A DNA stretch of 64,000 nt from CAWEQO01 sp963811225 (GTDB taxonomy: Bacteria; Chloroflexota; Anaerolineae; Anaerolineales; Anaerolineaceae), in assembly GCA_963811225.1 (NCBI GenBank), contig CAWEQO010000001.1, positions 186,001 through 250,000 of the forward strand, in the 5' to 3' direction. Positions 51,004 through 59,905 of the stretch are shown one piece after another (the first letter of the stretch is position 1; the number at the start of each line of letters is the position of its first letter). Under the pieces are notes generated by a model. It had not been told where the DNA came from, ran no database searches, and saw nothing but the letters and a program-made list of their open reading frames with translations. A program made the translations under genes and the position numbers.

Positions 51004-52358
51004 CCAATCGTCTTCTCCGCATCCTCGTTTTGCTTGTCATCGCGCTGGCTGCCATGCCCGCTTCGACCGCCCGCGCCCAGCTCGGGGCCGAGTTCAGCAC
51101 CCAGACGGTTGAAAATCACTTCCCTGAAGGCCTGACCTTCCAAATCCACGCCCGCAGCAGCAGTAAGATTACTTCCGCCCGGCTGTTCTACCGCTGGCGC
51201 GGCGACGCGGCTTTCAATATGGAAAAGGTCGAGATTGAATCGCCCGACTATGCGCAGGCGCTCACCTTCTCGCTCCTCACCCTGCGCAGCCTGCCACCCG
51301 GAGCCGAAGTGACCAACTATTGGGAGATCACCCTCGAAGATGGCAGCACGGCCCACAGCGACGAGGTCTCCACCGATTACGAAGACGCCAACTACGATTG
51401 GAAGGTGCTGGAGAACGAGCAGATCGCCGTGTTGTGGCACGACCGCCAGCAGGCCATTGGGGAGCAGGTGTTCGACATCGCGCAGATGGCGGTTGCATCT
51501 CAATCCAAGATGTTTGGAGCCGAGCTGGATGATCAGATGCGGATTGTGATCTACAACAGTTTTGAAGAGTTCGCCGCCTGGCACGGCTCGATCGGCGAAT
51601 TCATTGGGGGCCAGGCCTTCCCCGAGTTTGGCATCACTGCCCAAATCCTGCCCGACGAAGCCCATCAGAACTGGTGGCAGTACGAAGTGATCCCGCATGA
51701 GATCGCTCACCTGTACTTCTACCAGGTCACCAACCACCCCGACGTTTACCCACCCATCTGGCTGAACGAGGGTGTGGCCCAATACAGTGAGTTTGTCGAG
51801 CACGGTGAGGAGCTGTCCTACATCGAGGATTTGATTTGGGATGGCAACTTCGTGCCGCTCGAGGAACTGCCCTTCGGCTTCGACGTCGAGGATGAAGAGG
51901 TGCTGCGCCAGTCTTACGCAGAAAGCCTGAGCGCCGTGAATTACCTGGTGGAGACCTATGGCACCGAGGGGCTATCGGCGCTGCTGGCGGCTTACAAGAG
52001 CGGTAAAGACACGCCGCAGGCCTTCTCGAATGCCCTGGGCATCAGCCTGGAAGAGTTCCAGGCGGGCTGGCTGGCGTGGATAGGCATTCCGCCGGCGCTG
52101 TACCCCTCGCCGACGCCCAAGGCGACGTCATATGTGTTCCCGACACCCGATTTCGTCTATGAGACCCCAAACGCCACGATCGCAGCGCCTGCTCCACCGG
52201 CGGCTTCCCCGCCTCCTTCGACTCCGATGCCGGTACACCCCCTGGCGCAGCTGCCGCTGGCAGGGATTTCACTGTCGCTGCTGTGCGCCCTGGCCGGTGC
52301 ATTGACGCTGCTGGCTGCGCTGGCGGTGGTGCTCTTGTTGTCAGTTTCCAAGAAGTAA
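51000..52358 (+). CDS. Secreted, membrane-anchored gluzincin-like protease (peptidase MA-like)
   Basis: This 452-residue protein has a signal peptide (TNRLLRILVLLVIALAAMPA, then ARA) and a C-terminal membrane helix (about 424-449) after a Pro/Ala/Ser stalk (about 365-420). The middle holds an HEXXH zinc motif (VIPHEIAHLYFYQ, His233-Glu234 and His237) and a downstream WLNEGVAQY with Glu257, the third ligand as in gluzincins and peptidase-MA-like proteins. An N-terminal beta domain (about 30-130) precedes it. The protease is predicted outside the cell, anchored at its C-terminus. The start at 51000 has no ribosome site and overlaps an 8-codon upstream frame. Confidence 0.8.
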   Translation: MTNRLLRILVLLVIALAAMPASTARAQLGAEFSTQTVENHFPEGLTFQIHARSSSKITSARLFYRWRGDAAFNMEKVEIESPDYAQALTFSLLTLRSLPPGAEVTNYWEITLEDGSTAHSDEVSTDYEDANYDWKVLENEQIAVLWHDRQQAIGEQVFDIAQMAVASQSKMFGAELDDQMRIVIYNSFEEFAAWHGSIGEFIGGQAFPEFGITAQILPDEAHQNWWQYEVIPHEIAHLYFYQVTNHPDVYPPIWLNEGVAQYSEFVEHGEELSYIEDLIWDGNFVPLEELPFGFDVEDEEVLRQSYAESLSAVNYLVETYGTEGLSALLAAYKSGKDTPQAFSNALGISLEEFQAGWLAWIGIPPALYPSPTPKATSYVFPTPDFVYETPNATIAAPAPPAASPPPSTPMPVHPLAQLPLAGISLSLLCALAGALTLLAALAVVLLLSVSKK

Positions 52359-52370
52359 AGGGTTTGGCCG

Positions 52371-52443
52371 GATTAAATGCTGTGGATTTTCTACCGGGCA
52401 GCGCCGCCAACGCTGCCCGGTAAAATATCTACAGCATTTAATC
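52371..52443. terminator. 33-position imperfect hairpin after the protease-like gene
   Basis: Arms 52371-52403 and 52411-52443 pair with three mismatches around a 7-base loop. The core is TACCGGGCAGCG with CGCTGCCCGGTA. It lies 12 bases after the stop. Confidence 0.7.
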
Positions 52444-52461
52444 TACTCAAGCCCCGTTTCC

Positions 52462-52493
52462 CCCTTTGCAGCGGTTATAATGGTTGCAAAGGG
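52462..52493 (+). promoter_or_regulatory. -10 box inside an operator-like dyad, hydrolase promoter
   Basis: TATAAT (52476-52481) lies in the centre of the inverted repeat CCCTTTGCA-N14-TGCAAAGGG (52462-52470 and 52485-52493). The right arm merges with the ribosome site GGGAGG of the gene at 52507. A repressor binding this dyad would cover the -10 box. Confidence 0.45.
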
Positions 52494-52506
52494 AGGTAAT
52501 TGAAAG

Positions 52507-53559
52507 ATGCCAAATGGGATTACTTCGAAAGTTGGAAAAACTGTAGGGAAAAAAGCTGGAACCACTATTCTGAAGCGGTTCACGCCGGTTGTTGGGGCGG
52601 CTGCAGCCGCGGCTGCAGGCCTGGCCACAGGCTGGATCGTGTACAGTCGAGCCGCCATCGACCACGATATGCTGCTGCCCGAGTCGATCATGGCCGACCG
52701 CAAGGCCTTCGACAGCAGGGCGGCCGGTGTGGTCAGCTACTATTCCTCTAACCGCGAGAACTCGCGGCCGCTGGTGCTGATCCACAGCATCAACGCTGCT
52801 GCCAACTCGCTGGAGATGAGCCCCCTGTTCAATCATTACCGCAACCAGCGGGCCACCTACTCCATCGACTTGCCGGGGTTCGGCTTCTCCGATCGCTCCG
52901 ACCGGCGCTATACACCCGAGCTGTACCAAACCGCGATCATCGACTTCCTCAAAACCCAAATCGACCAGCCGGCCGACGTGGTGGCGCTCTCGCTGAGCAG
53001 CGAATTCGCCGCCACTGCCGCCTTTATGGAGCCCGACCTGTTCCATTCTCTGACGCTGATCTCGCCAACCGGCCTTAGCAAGAGCAGCAGCAAGCGCCGC
53101 TCGCAGAAGCTGGGCGAGAACAATCAGGGCAACGGCGCGCACAAGGCGCTGTCGTTCCCGCTGTGGGCGCGGCCCCTGTTTGATCTGATCACCACCAAAG
53201 CCAGCATCCGCTACTTCTTGCAGCAGAGCATGGCCATGCCCGTGCCACCCGAGATGGTGGAGTATGATTTTCTCAGTTCGCACCAACTCGGAGCGCAAAA
53301 TGCCCCGCTGTACTTCTTGAGCGGGCTGCTCTTTACCCCAGGCATCAACACCCTGGTGTACGAGCGCCTCCAGAACACCCCAGTGCTGGTGCTGTACGAT
53401 AAAGACCCCTTCACCAGCTTCGAGCTGCTGCCGGGCCTGTTGAAACAAAATGACAACTGGAAAGCTGTGCAGATTTCGCCCTCGAAGGGTCTCCCTCAGT
53501 GGGACAATTTCCACGCAACTCACCAAACGCTGGATGATTACTGGAGCAATCTGTCCTGA
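52507..53559 (+). CDS. Alpha/beta-hydrolase-fold protein with N-terminal membrane segment
   Basis: This 350-residue protein has an Ala-rich hydrophobic segment at about 27-45 that may anchor it or act as an uncleaved signal. The hydrolase fold follows: PLVLIHSINAAANSLEM, SIDLPGFGFSDRSDRRYT, the nucleophile elbow ALSLS (Ser162), VLYDKDPF and a late His in NFHATHQ. The elbow is non-canonical: G-x-S-x-G is A-L-S-L-S, and the oxyanion HG is HS. Activity as an esterase or lipase is therefore uncertain. GGGAGGTAATTGAAAG gives a strong ribosome site. A GC-rich hairpin and an AarF-type kinase gene follow. Confidence 0.75.
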   Translation: MPNGITSKVGKTVGKKAGTTILKRFTPVVGAAAAAAAGLATGWIVYSRAAIDHDMLLPESIMADRKAFDSRAAGVVSYYSSNRENSRPLVLIHSINAAANSLEMSPLFNHYRNQRATYSIDLPGFGFSDRSDRRYTPELYQTAIIDFLKTQIDQPADVVALSLSSEFAATAAFMEPDLFHSLTLISPTGLSKSSSKRRSQKLGENNQGNGAHKALSFPLWARPLFDLITTKASIRYFLQQSMAMPVPPEMVEYDFLSSHQLGAQNAPLYFLSGLLFTPGINTLVYERLQNTPVLVLYDKDPFTSFELLPGLLKQNDNWKAVQISPSKGLPQWDNFHATHQTLDDYWSNLS

Positions 53560-53563
53560 TCGA

Positions 53564-53597
53564 TCCCGGCCCGACAGGCGTCCTTGTCGGGCCGGGA
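53564..53597 (+). terminator. Hairpin between hydrolase and AarF genes
   Basis: TCCCGGCCCGACA (53564-53576) pairs perfectly with TGTCGGGCCGGGA (53585-53597) around an 8-base loop, without a T tract. It starts 5 bases after the stop. Confidence 0.65.
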
Positions 53598-53627
53598 CTG
53601 CAGGCGATACCCAACGCAAACGCCTTT

Positions 53628-55298
53628 ATGCTTCGAGACCGCTACCGCCGTATCTTATGGTTCTTCGCCGGGATCATCCGCCACCTCGTGTGGTGGGATG
53701 TTCTGCTGCCGCGCTTCGGCCTTGGCAGCCTATCGCGGCGCACCCGCCCGCAGCGGCTCAAGCAAATTGCAATATCTTTCCGCAAGCTGGCGATCCAAAT
53801 GGGCGGCGTGCTCATCAAGGTCGGCCAGTTCCTCTCGGCGCGCCTGGATGTGCTGCCTGAGACCATCACCGAAGAATTGGCCGGACTGCAGGATGAAGTG
53901 GCGCCCGAGAGCTTTGAAAACGTGCGGATGGTGATCGAGAGGGAGTTCGGGCGGCCGCTGGAGGAAGTGTTTGCCTTCTTCGAAACCGAGCCCCTGGCAG
54001 CCGCTTCCATCGGGCAGGTGCACCGCGCCCGCATCTATCCGTCTGCAGAAGAACGGCAGAACGAGCAGACCCCGAAGCCGGTCGTGGTCAAGGTGCAGCG
54101 CGCCCACATCGAGCAAATTGTCGAAACCGACCTGTCGGCCTTGAAGGTGGTTGGACGCTGGGTGCATCGCTACCCGCCGGTCCGGCGGCGCGCCGATGTC
54201 CCGGCGCTGCTGGATGAGTTTTCCCGCTCGTTGTACGAGGAAATCGATTATCTCCACGAAGGCCATAATGCCGAAATCTTTGCCGCCAACTTCGCCGGGA
54301 TCGAGCAGGTCAAGGTACCGGCAGTGCACTGGGAGGAGACCACCCAGCGGGTGCTAACGCTCGAAGACGTATATGCGATCAAGATCACCGATTATGCCGA
54401 TATCGAAGCCGCCGGGATCGACCGCTCCGAGGTGGCCTACCGGCTGGTGGACACCTATCTGAAACAGATCTTCGAGGATCACTTCTTCCACGCCGACCCG
54501 CACCCGGGCAACCTGTTCGTGAAGCCGCTGCCTCCGGCCGTCGAGGGTATCAAACCGGAGTGGAAGCTGGTCTTCGTCGATTTCGGCATGACCGGCGAGA
54601 TCACTCCAAAAGTTCTGCAGGGACTGCGTGACGCCCTGGTGGCAGTCGCGACCCGCGATTCGAACCGAGTGGTGCGCGCCTATCAGGAGCTAGGCGTCCT
54701 GCTGCCCGAGGCGAATATCGAGCTGCTGCAGCGGGCCACAGCCGAGGTATTCGAGCAATTCTGGGGTAAGAGCACGGTCGAAATCATTCAGCAGGGGCGG
54801 ATGCAGATGATGGAGGTGGCTCAGGAGTTCAAAGACCTGCTTTATGAGATGCCCTTCCAGCTGCCCGAGAATATGATCCTGCTGGGTCGCTGCCTGTCGA
54901 TCCTGAACGGCATCTGCCTGGGCCTCGATCCGGAATTCAACATCTGGAACCACCTGGTGCCGTACGCTCAGAAATTAATCGAGAGCGAGGAGGGTGGGCG
55001 CTGGTCGTTCCTGCTGCGTGAGCTGACCGATACGCTGCAAGCCATGGTCAGCTTGCCGCGCCGGGCCGACAACCTGATGGCGCGCATGGAGTCGGGGCTC
55101 TTCGAGATACGAGCGCCGGAACTGAGCGCTCAAATCGCCCACCTCGACCGGGCGATCCGCCGGCTGGTGTGGGCGATCTTGTTTGCTGCGTTCCTGTTCG
55201 GCAGCATCTACCTCTACCGCAGCGGAGATCTTCTCCCCTCCGCGCTGTTGGGGGCAGCCGCCTTTTTCACGTTTGTTTGGTTGTTGATGAGAAGATAA
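53628..55298 (+). CDS. AarF/UbiB (ABC1/ADCK) family atypical kinase
   Basis: This 556-residue protein shows the family signature: the KxGQ helix GGVLIKVGQFLSARLDVLP (about 59-77), an AAASIGQVHRA Ala-rich loop, VVVKVQR (ATP-binding Lys), HADPHPGNLF catalytic loop and VDFGMTGEIT metal-binding DFG. One or two hydrophobic segments near the C-terminus (about 505-552) anchor it to the membrane. UbiB-like proteins support quinone or isoprenoid lipid synthesis and trafficking. There is no other quinone gene here. The ATG has only a weak ribosome site. Confidence 0.9.
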   Translation: MLRDRYRRILWFFAGIIRHLVWWDVLLPRFGLGSLSRRTRPQRLKQIAISFRKLAIQMGGVLIKVGQFLSARLDVLPETITEELAGLQDEVAPESFENVRMVIEREFGRPLEEVFAFFETEPLAAASIGQVHRARIYPSAEERQNEQTPKPVVVKVQRAHIEQIVETDLSALKVVGRWVHRYPPVRRRADVPALLDEFSRSLYEEIDYLHEGHNAEIFAANFAGIEQVKVPAVHWEETTQRVLTLEDVYAIKITDYADIEAAGIDRSEVAYRLVDTYLKQIFEDHFFHADPHPGNLFVKPLPPAVEGIKPEWKLVFVDFGMTGEITPKVLQGLRDALVAVATRDSNRVVRAYQELGVLLPEANIELLQRATAEVFEQFWGKSTVEIIQQGRMQMMEVAQEFKDLLYEMPFQLPENMILLGRCLSILNGICLGLDPEFNIWNHLVPYAQKLIESEEGGRWSFLLRELTDTLQAMVSLPRRADNLMARMESGLFEIRAPELSAQIAHLDRAIRRLVWAILFAAFLFGSIYLYRSGDLLPSALLGAAAFFTFVWLLMRR

Positions 55299-55300
55299 TA

Positions 55301-55364
55301 AAGAGAGTAGACAACAGAGAGCAGGGAGTGGACATCCACTCCCTGCTCTCTTGTCTACTCTCTT
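55301..55364. terminator. Long hairpin between convergent genes
   Basis: AAGAGAGTAGACAA and GAGAGCAGGGAGTGG pair with their complements at 55334-55364 with a 2-base bulge and a 4-base loop. It is 30 bp in total, starting 2 bases after the AarF stop and ending 5 bases before the stop of the minus-strand gene. Confidence 0.8.
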
Positions 55365-55369
55365 AACCC

Positions 55370-55579
55370 CTACTTGGCAGTGCGCTCGATGGCAGCGTCG
55401 ATCATGGAGCGCATGGCCAGCAGAGTTTGCTTGCGGGCCTCTTTGCGGTTTTCGACAAAGCCGTGTGGCAGCAGCGCCTCGAAGCTCCTGCGCATGGCCG
55501 CCCGCGCATCTTTCATGTGCTGGCGAGCTTCCTGCAAGTGCGGATCCATTTTGTGTTCGTGGATTTCGTGTTCCGTCAT
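55370..55579 (-). CDS. 69-residue helical protein, unknown function
   Basis: This frame has GGAGGTATTCGG immediately before the ATG and ends at a strong shared terminator, so it is probably expressed. The product is a single helical, charged protein (EARQHMKDARAAMRRSFEAL, ENRKEARKQTLLAMRSMIDA) rich in Met, Arg and Glu, with His residues in the first 16 positions (TEHEIHEHKMDPH). It might form a coiled-coil dimer or bind metal through the His cluster. I do not recognise the family. Confidence 0.65.
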   Translation of the reverse strand: MTEHEIHEHKMDPHLQEARQHMKDARAAMRRSFEALLPHGFVENRKEARKQTLLAMRSMIDAAIERTAK

Positions 55580-55787
55580 CCGAATACCTCCAGTCTAAAC
55601 AATTAAGCCTATCTCTTTGATTATACAATATTCTATTTAAGAATTTCTGTAGAGTTCGCAGGCTTCGCCGATGCCCCATTCCCATTCAAAGCCCTCAATG
55701 CAGTCAATCACTAACGAAACTGTAGGTTCATTGTCAGTGAAAAACGATACAATGAATATCAGGCAAAACCACCTCAAGGGAGGGTCA

Positions 55788-56387
55788 ATGGATATTCATC
55801 TCGTCATAACCAGTGTGCAAATTCTGCTCGGTGCTGTGTTAGCGTTTTCGGGCTCAAACCTTCTGCGCACGATGCCGCCGCTGGGTGGATTCGTCCTCGG
55901 CGCGTTGATCGGCATGAACGTCGCCCCCCTGTTTGGGCCGCCCGGAATCATGACGCAAGGCCTCGGCTTCGTCGCAGGTGGGATTGTCGGCGCCATCATT
56001 GCTATCCCGCTGCAGATTGTGATCGTGATCCTCAGCAGTACCTTCCTCGGTGTGCTGGCCGGGGCCATCCTTGGCTTCCTGATCGGTCAGCAAGGTGTTT
56101 CTCGAATGGTGATCGAGGGCGTCTTCTCCGGCCCGAGCGGGATCACAACCCTGCAAGTCTGGACGATGGTTTTGGGTGGCATCATCTTCGGCGTTCTATC
56201 GGTGCGGTTTGATGAGGGCATGCTGATCGCTTCCACCGGCTTCATCGGGGCATTCGCCGTCATCGGCGGGCTGGCCGCCTTCGCCGGGTACATCGGGCCG
56301 CTGTTCCGCAACTCGATCTTCCAGTTCTTCGGCTGGGCCGCGCTGGGCATGATCGGGGCAATCTGGCAGAATTCCAACCGAGATTAA
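55788..56387 (+). CDS. Gly-rich multi-helix membrane protein (DUF4203/TMEM198-like)
   Basis: This 199-residue protein has about six hydrophobic helices with many small residues (FSGSNLLRTMPPLGGFVLGAL, GLGFVAGGIVGAIIAIP, LAGAILGFLIGQQGV). The pattern resembles DUF4203/TMEM198-type proteins, but the match is not firm. Start 55788 follows CAAGGGAGGGTCA; an in-frame ATG at 55671 has no site. It precedes the SPFH-like operon by 217 bases and is not obviously part of it because a strong promoter lies between. Confidence 0.65.
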   Translation: MDIHLVITSVQILLGAVLAFSGSNLLRTMPPLGGFVLGALIGMNVAPLFGPPGIMTQGLGFVAGGIVGAIIAIPLQIVIVILSSTFLGVLAGAILGFLIGQQGVSRMVIEGVFSGPSGITTLQVWTMVLGGIIFGVLSVRFDEGMLIASTGFIGAFAVIGGLAAFAGYIGPLFRNSIFQFFGWAALGMIGAIWQNSNRD

Positions 56388-56519
56388 GCGCTCAGCAGTC
56401 GCCCCTACTCTTCTAACCATATTCTAACCCTGGCTATCGCATTTTGGGTTTGGTTTAGGCCCACAGCGGCTCTTTCAACCAACCACGTAACATTAATGCC
56501 GGTTTCCAACCCAATTCAC

Positions 56520-56549
56520 TTGACAAATCAGCGCTCCTCCATATATACT
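56520..56549 (+). promoter_or_regulatory. Strong promoter of the SPFH-like operon
   Basis: A perfect TTGACA (56520-56525), an 18-base spacer and TATACT (56544-56549) form the best sigma-70-type promoter seen in the window, about 50 bases before the first gene. Confidence 0.75.
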
Positions 56550-56604
56550 TTACTTAAATGGTACACTTTTATATTGTGTTTATCATGCGCAATGGGGGAG
56601 CGTA

Positions 56605-58506
56605 ATGCCACGTCATCGACAAACAGCAAAACGAACCCGCTCCTGGATTGGGCCAGCACTGATCATCTTGTTGGTTCTGTTCTTCATTGCCTTTTATAGA
56701 GACCTGTGGCAGATCTTCCGAGCCATCCTGGTGCTGGGCATCCAATTCATCGGTTACAACGTTCCCTTCCCGGCCGAGGTCGGCCAATCCCTGCTGATCG
56801 TCTTGTTCAACGTGGTGTTCGGTTTTGTGCTGGTCACCATCCTGTGGACCATGCTGATCTCCGGACAGGCGCTTTTGCCGATCCGGCGCTACCGCCACTA
56901 TGGCCCGGCCCGTCGATCTGGAGGCAATGGCAGCCATAATGGCAAGCACAATGGGAATGGGAATGGCAGCGGCCATGGACGCAGCCCACCGAATGACGAG
57001 GAAATCACCTGGCCCGGCGCGGGAGACATATTATACTCTGCCAAAGAGTCCCAGCTCCCTCCGAGCGAATCCCCTTCTGAGCACAGCAACGAGCTTGAAC
57101 TGGCGCGCACATCCTGGCACTTCACACTCCACATGCTGAATATCCACGGTCCGGCCGTCTTCATCGAAGGCGGGCAGGTTCGCAGCAAGCCGGACGAGTT
57201 GGATCTACCTTATCCCGGTGTAGCAGTCATCGACTTCAACAGCGCCGTGGTGCTCGACGAGCGCATGCCATCACCCGGCCTGCTCGACCCGCTGTGGCGG
57301 CTGGCTTCGACGGTGCTGGTGCCGCTTGGTTTGAGCGATCCGCGCGTTCCATGCAGGGCTGTTGGACCCGGTCTGGTCTTCATTCGCCGCTCTGAGAAAA
57401 TCCGCGGCGCGGTCGATCTACGCAAGCAGTTCCGCATCCGTACGGACGTATCGACCTACACTCGCGACGGCATTGAGATGACGACCAATGCCTGGGCCAT
57501 CTTCACGATCGGTCAGGACCCGGAAGTGTTGGACGTCACCTACACGACCAAAAAAGGCAGTCCTCACCGGCCTCGCGACCTGCGAGTGGTGAACTTGCAG
57601 CGCTTGAGCGGTGGGCGGGTGCGCGTCCAGGGCTTTTCGGACGAGCTGGATGAGGAGGATATCCAGGAAGTCCATCACTACTTCCGGGTGGACAGCCGCA
57701 AGCGGCAGTTCCAGCTGTACAAGCCGGTGCTCGAGCCGAACCTGCTGCCCACGTACAATTCAGAGCGGGTGTTTGCAGCGCTGTACTCACGGGCCCGCAA
57801 CGACGAGGAACAAGAGCTGATCCCATGGGACCAGTTGCCGACAACTTTCGCAACCGACATCGTACGCGACCTGCTGCACGATATCAACTACGACCAGCTG
57901 TATGAAATGAATCCGGATACCGACAACATCAACTACGTGGCCACAAAGGGCAAGCTGCGGCAGCGTATGCGCAATAACGGTATCCTCTCATACCGCACCA
58001 TCCTCCACCGCCGCGGCGAGCCGCTGGTGGAGGGCGGCGAGTACCGCGAGTCAGATCTGTGGGCCTCGCGCATCCGCCCGCTGACCACTCCGAAAATCTT
58101 GCGCGACCGCGGCATCAAGGTGATCGCCAGCGGCTTCAGCGAGCCGGTCCCGCTGGATGACCACATCTACGCGAAGCGGCTGGAGCGCTGGGAAGCGCCC
58201 TGGATGCGCGAGACGGAGATCAACCGCGCCTCCCAGGAGCTGGATGCGATGCGCATCCGTACTCGGGCGCGCATTCAGGCCCAACAAGACTTTATCTACT
58301 CGCTGGCGCAGATCCTCCAGTCGCACGAACATTCGGAGGAAGTAGCGGCTGTGCGAGTGCTGCAGGCGCTGGAAACGGCAGCGGACGACCCTAACACCCG
58401 CCAATTACTGCCCCGGCATGTGATCGTGCTGATGCGTACCCTACACGACTGGCTGTTACCGGAAGAAGCGAGCCCACCGGCTCGGGGATTTGACGATCAA
58501 TTATGA
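56605..58506 (+). CDS. Membrane-anchored band-7/SPFH-like protein, large
   Basis: This 633-residue protein has two N-terminal helices (about 14-37 and 58-88), a disordered Gly/Asn/His linker (about 100-125) and a large soluble part. VDLRKQFRIRTDVSTYTRDG followed by IEMTTNAWAIFTI (about 272-305) resembles the core of band-7/SPFH domains, as does the upstream VAVIDFNSAVVLDER and the downstream LRDRGIKVIASGFSEPVPLD. A charged helix (about 530-600, RETEINRASQELDAMRIRTR) follows where SPFH proteins have their coiled coil. The assignment is by pattern only. GGGGGAGCGTA precedes the ATG. The next gene overlaps by ATGA. It probably builds a membrane ring or scaffold. Confidence 0.6.
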   Translation: MPRHRQTAKRTRSWIGPALIILLVLFFIAFYRDLWQIFRAILVLGIQFIGYNVPFPAEVGQSLLIVLFNVVFGFVLVTILWTMLISGQALLPIRRYRHYGPARRSGGNGSHNGKHNGNGNGSGHGRSPPNDEEITWPGAGDILYSAKESQLPPSESPSEHSNELELARTSWHFTLHMLNIHGPAVFIEGGQVRSKPDELDLPYPGVAVIDFNSAVVLDERMPSPGLLDPLWRLASTVLVPLGLSDPRVPCRAVGPGLVFIRRSEKIRGAVDLRKQFRIRTDVSTYTRDGIEMTTNAWAIFTIGQDPEVLDVTYTTKKGSPHRPRDLRVVNLQRLSGGRVRVQGFSDELDEEDIQEVHHYFRVDSRKRQFQLYKPVLEPNLLPTYNSERVFAALYSRARNDEEQELIPWDQLPTTFATDIVRDLLHDINYDQLYEMNPDTDNINYVATKGKLRQRMRNNGILSYRTILHRRGEPLVEGGEYRESDLWASRIRPLTTPKILRDRGIKVIASGFSEPVPLDDHIYAKRLERWEAPWMRETEINRASQELDAMRIRTRARIQAQQDFIYSLAQILQSHEHSEEVAAVRVLQALETAADDPNTRQLLPRHVIVLMRTLHDWLLPEEASPPARGFDDQL

Positions 58507-59903
58507 GTATCCTGGCGCGTTTCGCGCAATCCTTCTCACGTTTCCTGTATAACCTGACCGGGGCAGACATGTTCCGCGTCCGTCGCAAGCGCATGCCCCC
58601 CTGGATCGACCAGCCTATTCAACGCTCCCGGCGGCTGATCCGCACCAACCAGCGCACGATCCAAGAGCTGCGAGGGCTGCTGTTCCTGTTTCTGGCGTTC
58701 TTCGTGATCTTCATCCTGTTCCCCTATCTCGGCGGACGCCTCTTCGAGGCGCAAGTGATCCCCGGTGAGGTGGCCGCCCGGCTGCGGTCCGCCAACCCGT
58801 TCTACAGGCGCTTCCCGATCTGGATGCTGTACCGCTTCGAGCCGCGCATCCTGCGCTATGCGATTGCGCCGCTGCTGGCGACACTGGTGATCTTCTTCTC
58901 GGCCGGGAAGTACGTCCAGAACGTATACAACCTGCGACGCTACAGCGACGGGCTGCGATATGTGGTCTCGTCGATGTTTGCGCTGCGCTACCCGATCCTG
59001 CGCATCCAGAACGGGAAAGAAGACCTGAATCCCGGTGATACTAACCTGCTGATCAAGGTCGGCGGACCGGGCTTCGTGATGATTGAGCCGGGGAACGCAG
59101 TGCTGTTCAAGAAGATTAACGAGTCCTCGGATGTCCCGGTGCATACCGGCCACTTTGTGGAGCCGTTCGAGCAGATTGCCCAGGTTGCCGACCTGGAAGA
59201 GCAGGAAGGCTATCTTGACAATGCCACCTCCACCACCATGGACGGCATTCGAGTGAAACTGAACGACATCCGCTACCGCTACCGGATCATACCACCGGTC
59301 GTAGATGGGAGACCAATTCAGCGCAATATGCAGGACCCTTACCCGTATTCGTCGGACGCAGTGATCGCCCTGGCCTACGGGTCGAGCATGAACGAGGACG
59401 GCCCCGACGCCTGGTCGGCGGCCGTGCAGCGTTTCATTAAGAGCGCCCTGTCGGAGCAGATTAACAAGAACACGGTCGACTACCTGACTGCGCCGCGCAA
59501 CGGACGAGAAAAGCCGCGGGCGCTGCTGCGCTCGGTGATGGAATCGGACAAGGTGAAAGGCAGCCTGGCTAGCGTCGGGGCGCAGCTCATTTGGATCGAC
59601 GTGGGTCACATCGACGTGATCGACAAAGAGGTGGATGACACCCGCGTGGATTACTGGTCGACCGATATGGACGGCGAAATCCACAAGCAGCAGGCCATTG
59701 GCGAGGCGCGGCGGCTGGCGCTGCGTGAGCTCGGACGGGCCGAGGCCCAGGCCAAGATGATCACAGCCATCGGCAAGGCGCTGGAAGAGATGGACATCGC
59801 CGCCAACTCAAAAGACAACCTGCGCACGCTACTGCTGGTGCGCACGTCCCAAATCCTGGATGCGATGCGGGATACCCCTAACCATTCGATTGATAATGAG
59901 TAA
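58503..59903 (+). CDS. Second membrane-anchored band-7/SPFH-like protein
   Basis: This 466-residue protein has two helices (about 55-82 and 118-140) and an SPFH-like body. GGPGFVMIEPGNAVLFKKIN is the usual first strand pair, followed by TTMDGIRVKLNDIRYRYRI (about 245-263), the strand-turn-strand of band-7 domains. Near the C-terminus GEARRLALRELGRAEAQAKM and AIGKALEEMDIA form the helix that in SPFH proteins drives oligomerisation. It overlaps the previous gene as ATGA and is likely a hetero-oligomer partner of it. The band-7 strand pattern is clearer here than in the first protein. Confidence 0.65.
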   Translation: MSILARFAQSFSRFLYNLTGADMFRVRRKRMPPWIDQPIQRSRRLIRTNQRTIQELRGLLFLFLAFFVIFILFPYLGGRLFEAQVIPGEVAARLRSANPFYRRFPIWMLYRFEPRILRYAIAPLLATLVIFFSAGKYVQNVYNLRRYSDGLRYVVSSMFALRYPILRIQNGKEDLNPGDTNLLIKVGGPGFVMIEPGNAVLFKKINESSDVPVHTGHFVEPFEQIAQVADLEEQEGYLDNATSTTMDGIRVKLNDIRYRYRIIPPVVDGRPIQRNMQDPYPYSSDAVIALAYGSSMNEDGPDAWSAAVQRFIKSALSEQINKNTVDYLTAPRNGREKPRALLRSVMESDKVKGSLASVGAQLIWIDVGHIDVIDKEVDDTRVDYWSTDMDGEIHKQQAIGEARRLALRELGRAEAQAKMITAIGKALEEMDIAANSKDNLRTLLLVRTSQILDAMRDTPNHSIDNE

Positions 59904-59905
59904 AC

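Noticed and set aside
50745..51803. Long minus-strand open frame continuous with the NifX-like gene
   Set aside because: It is antisense to the secreted HEXXH protein, has no recognisable domain, and the NifX-like start at 50744 has its own ribosome site.
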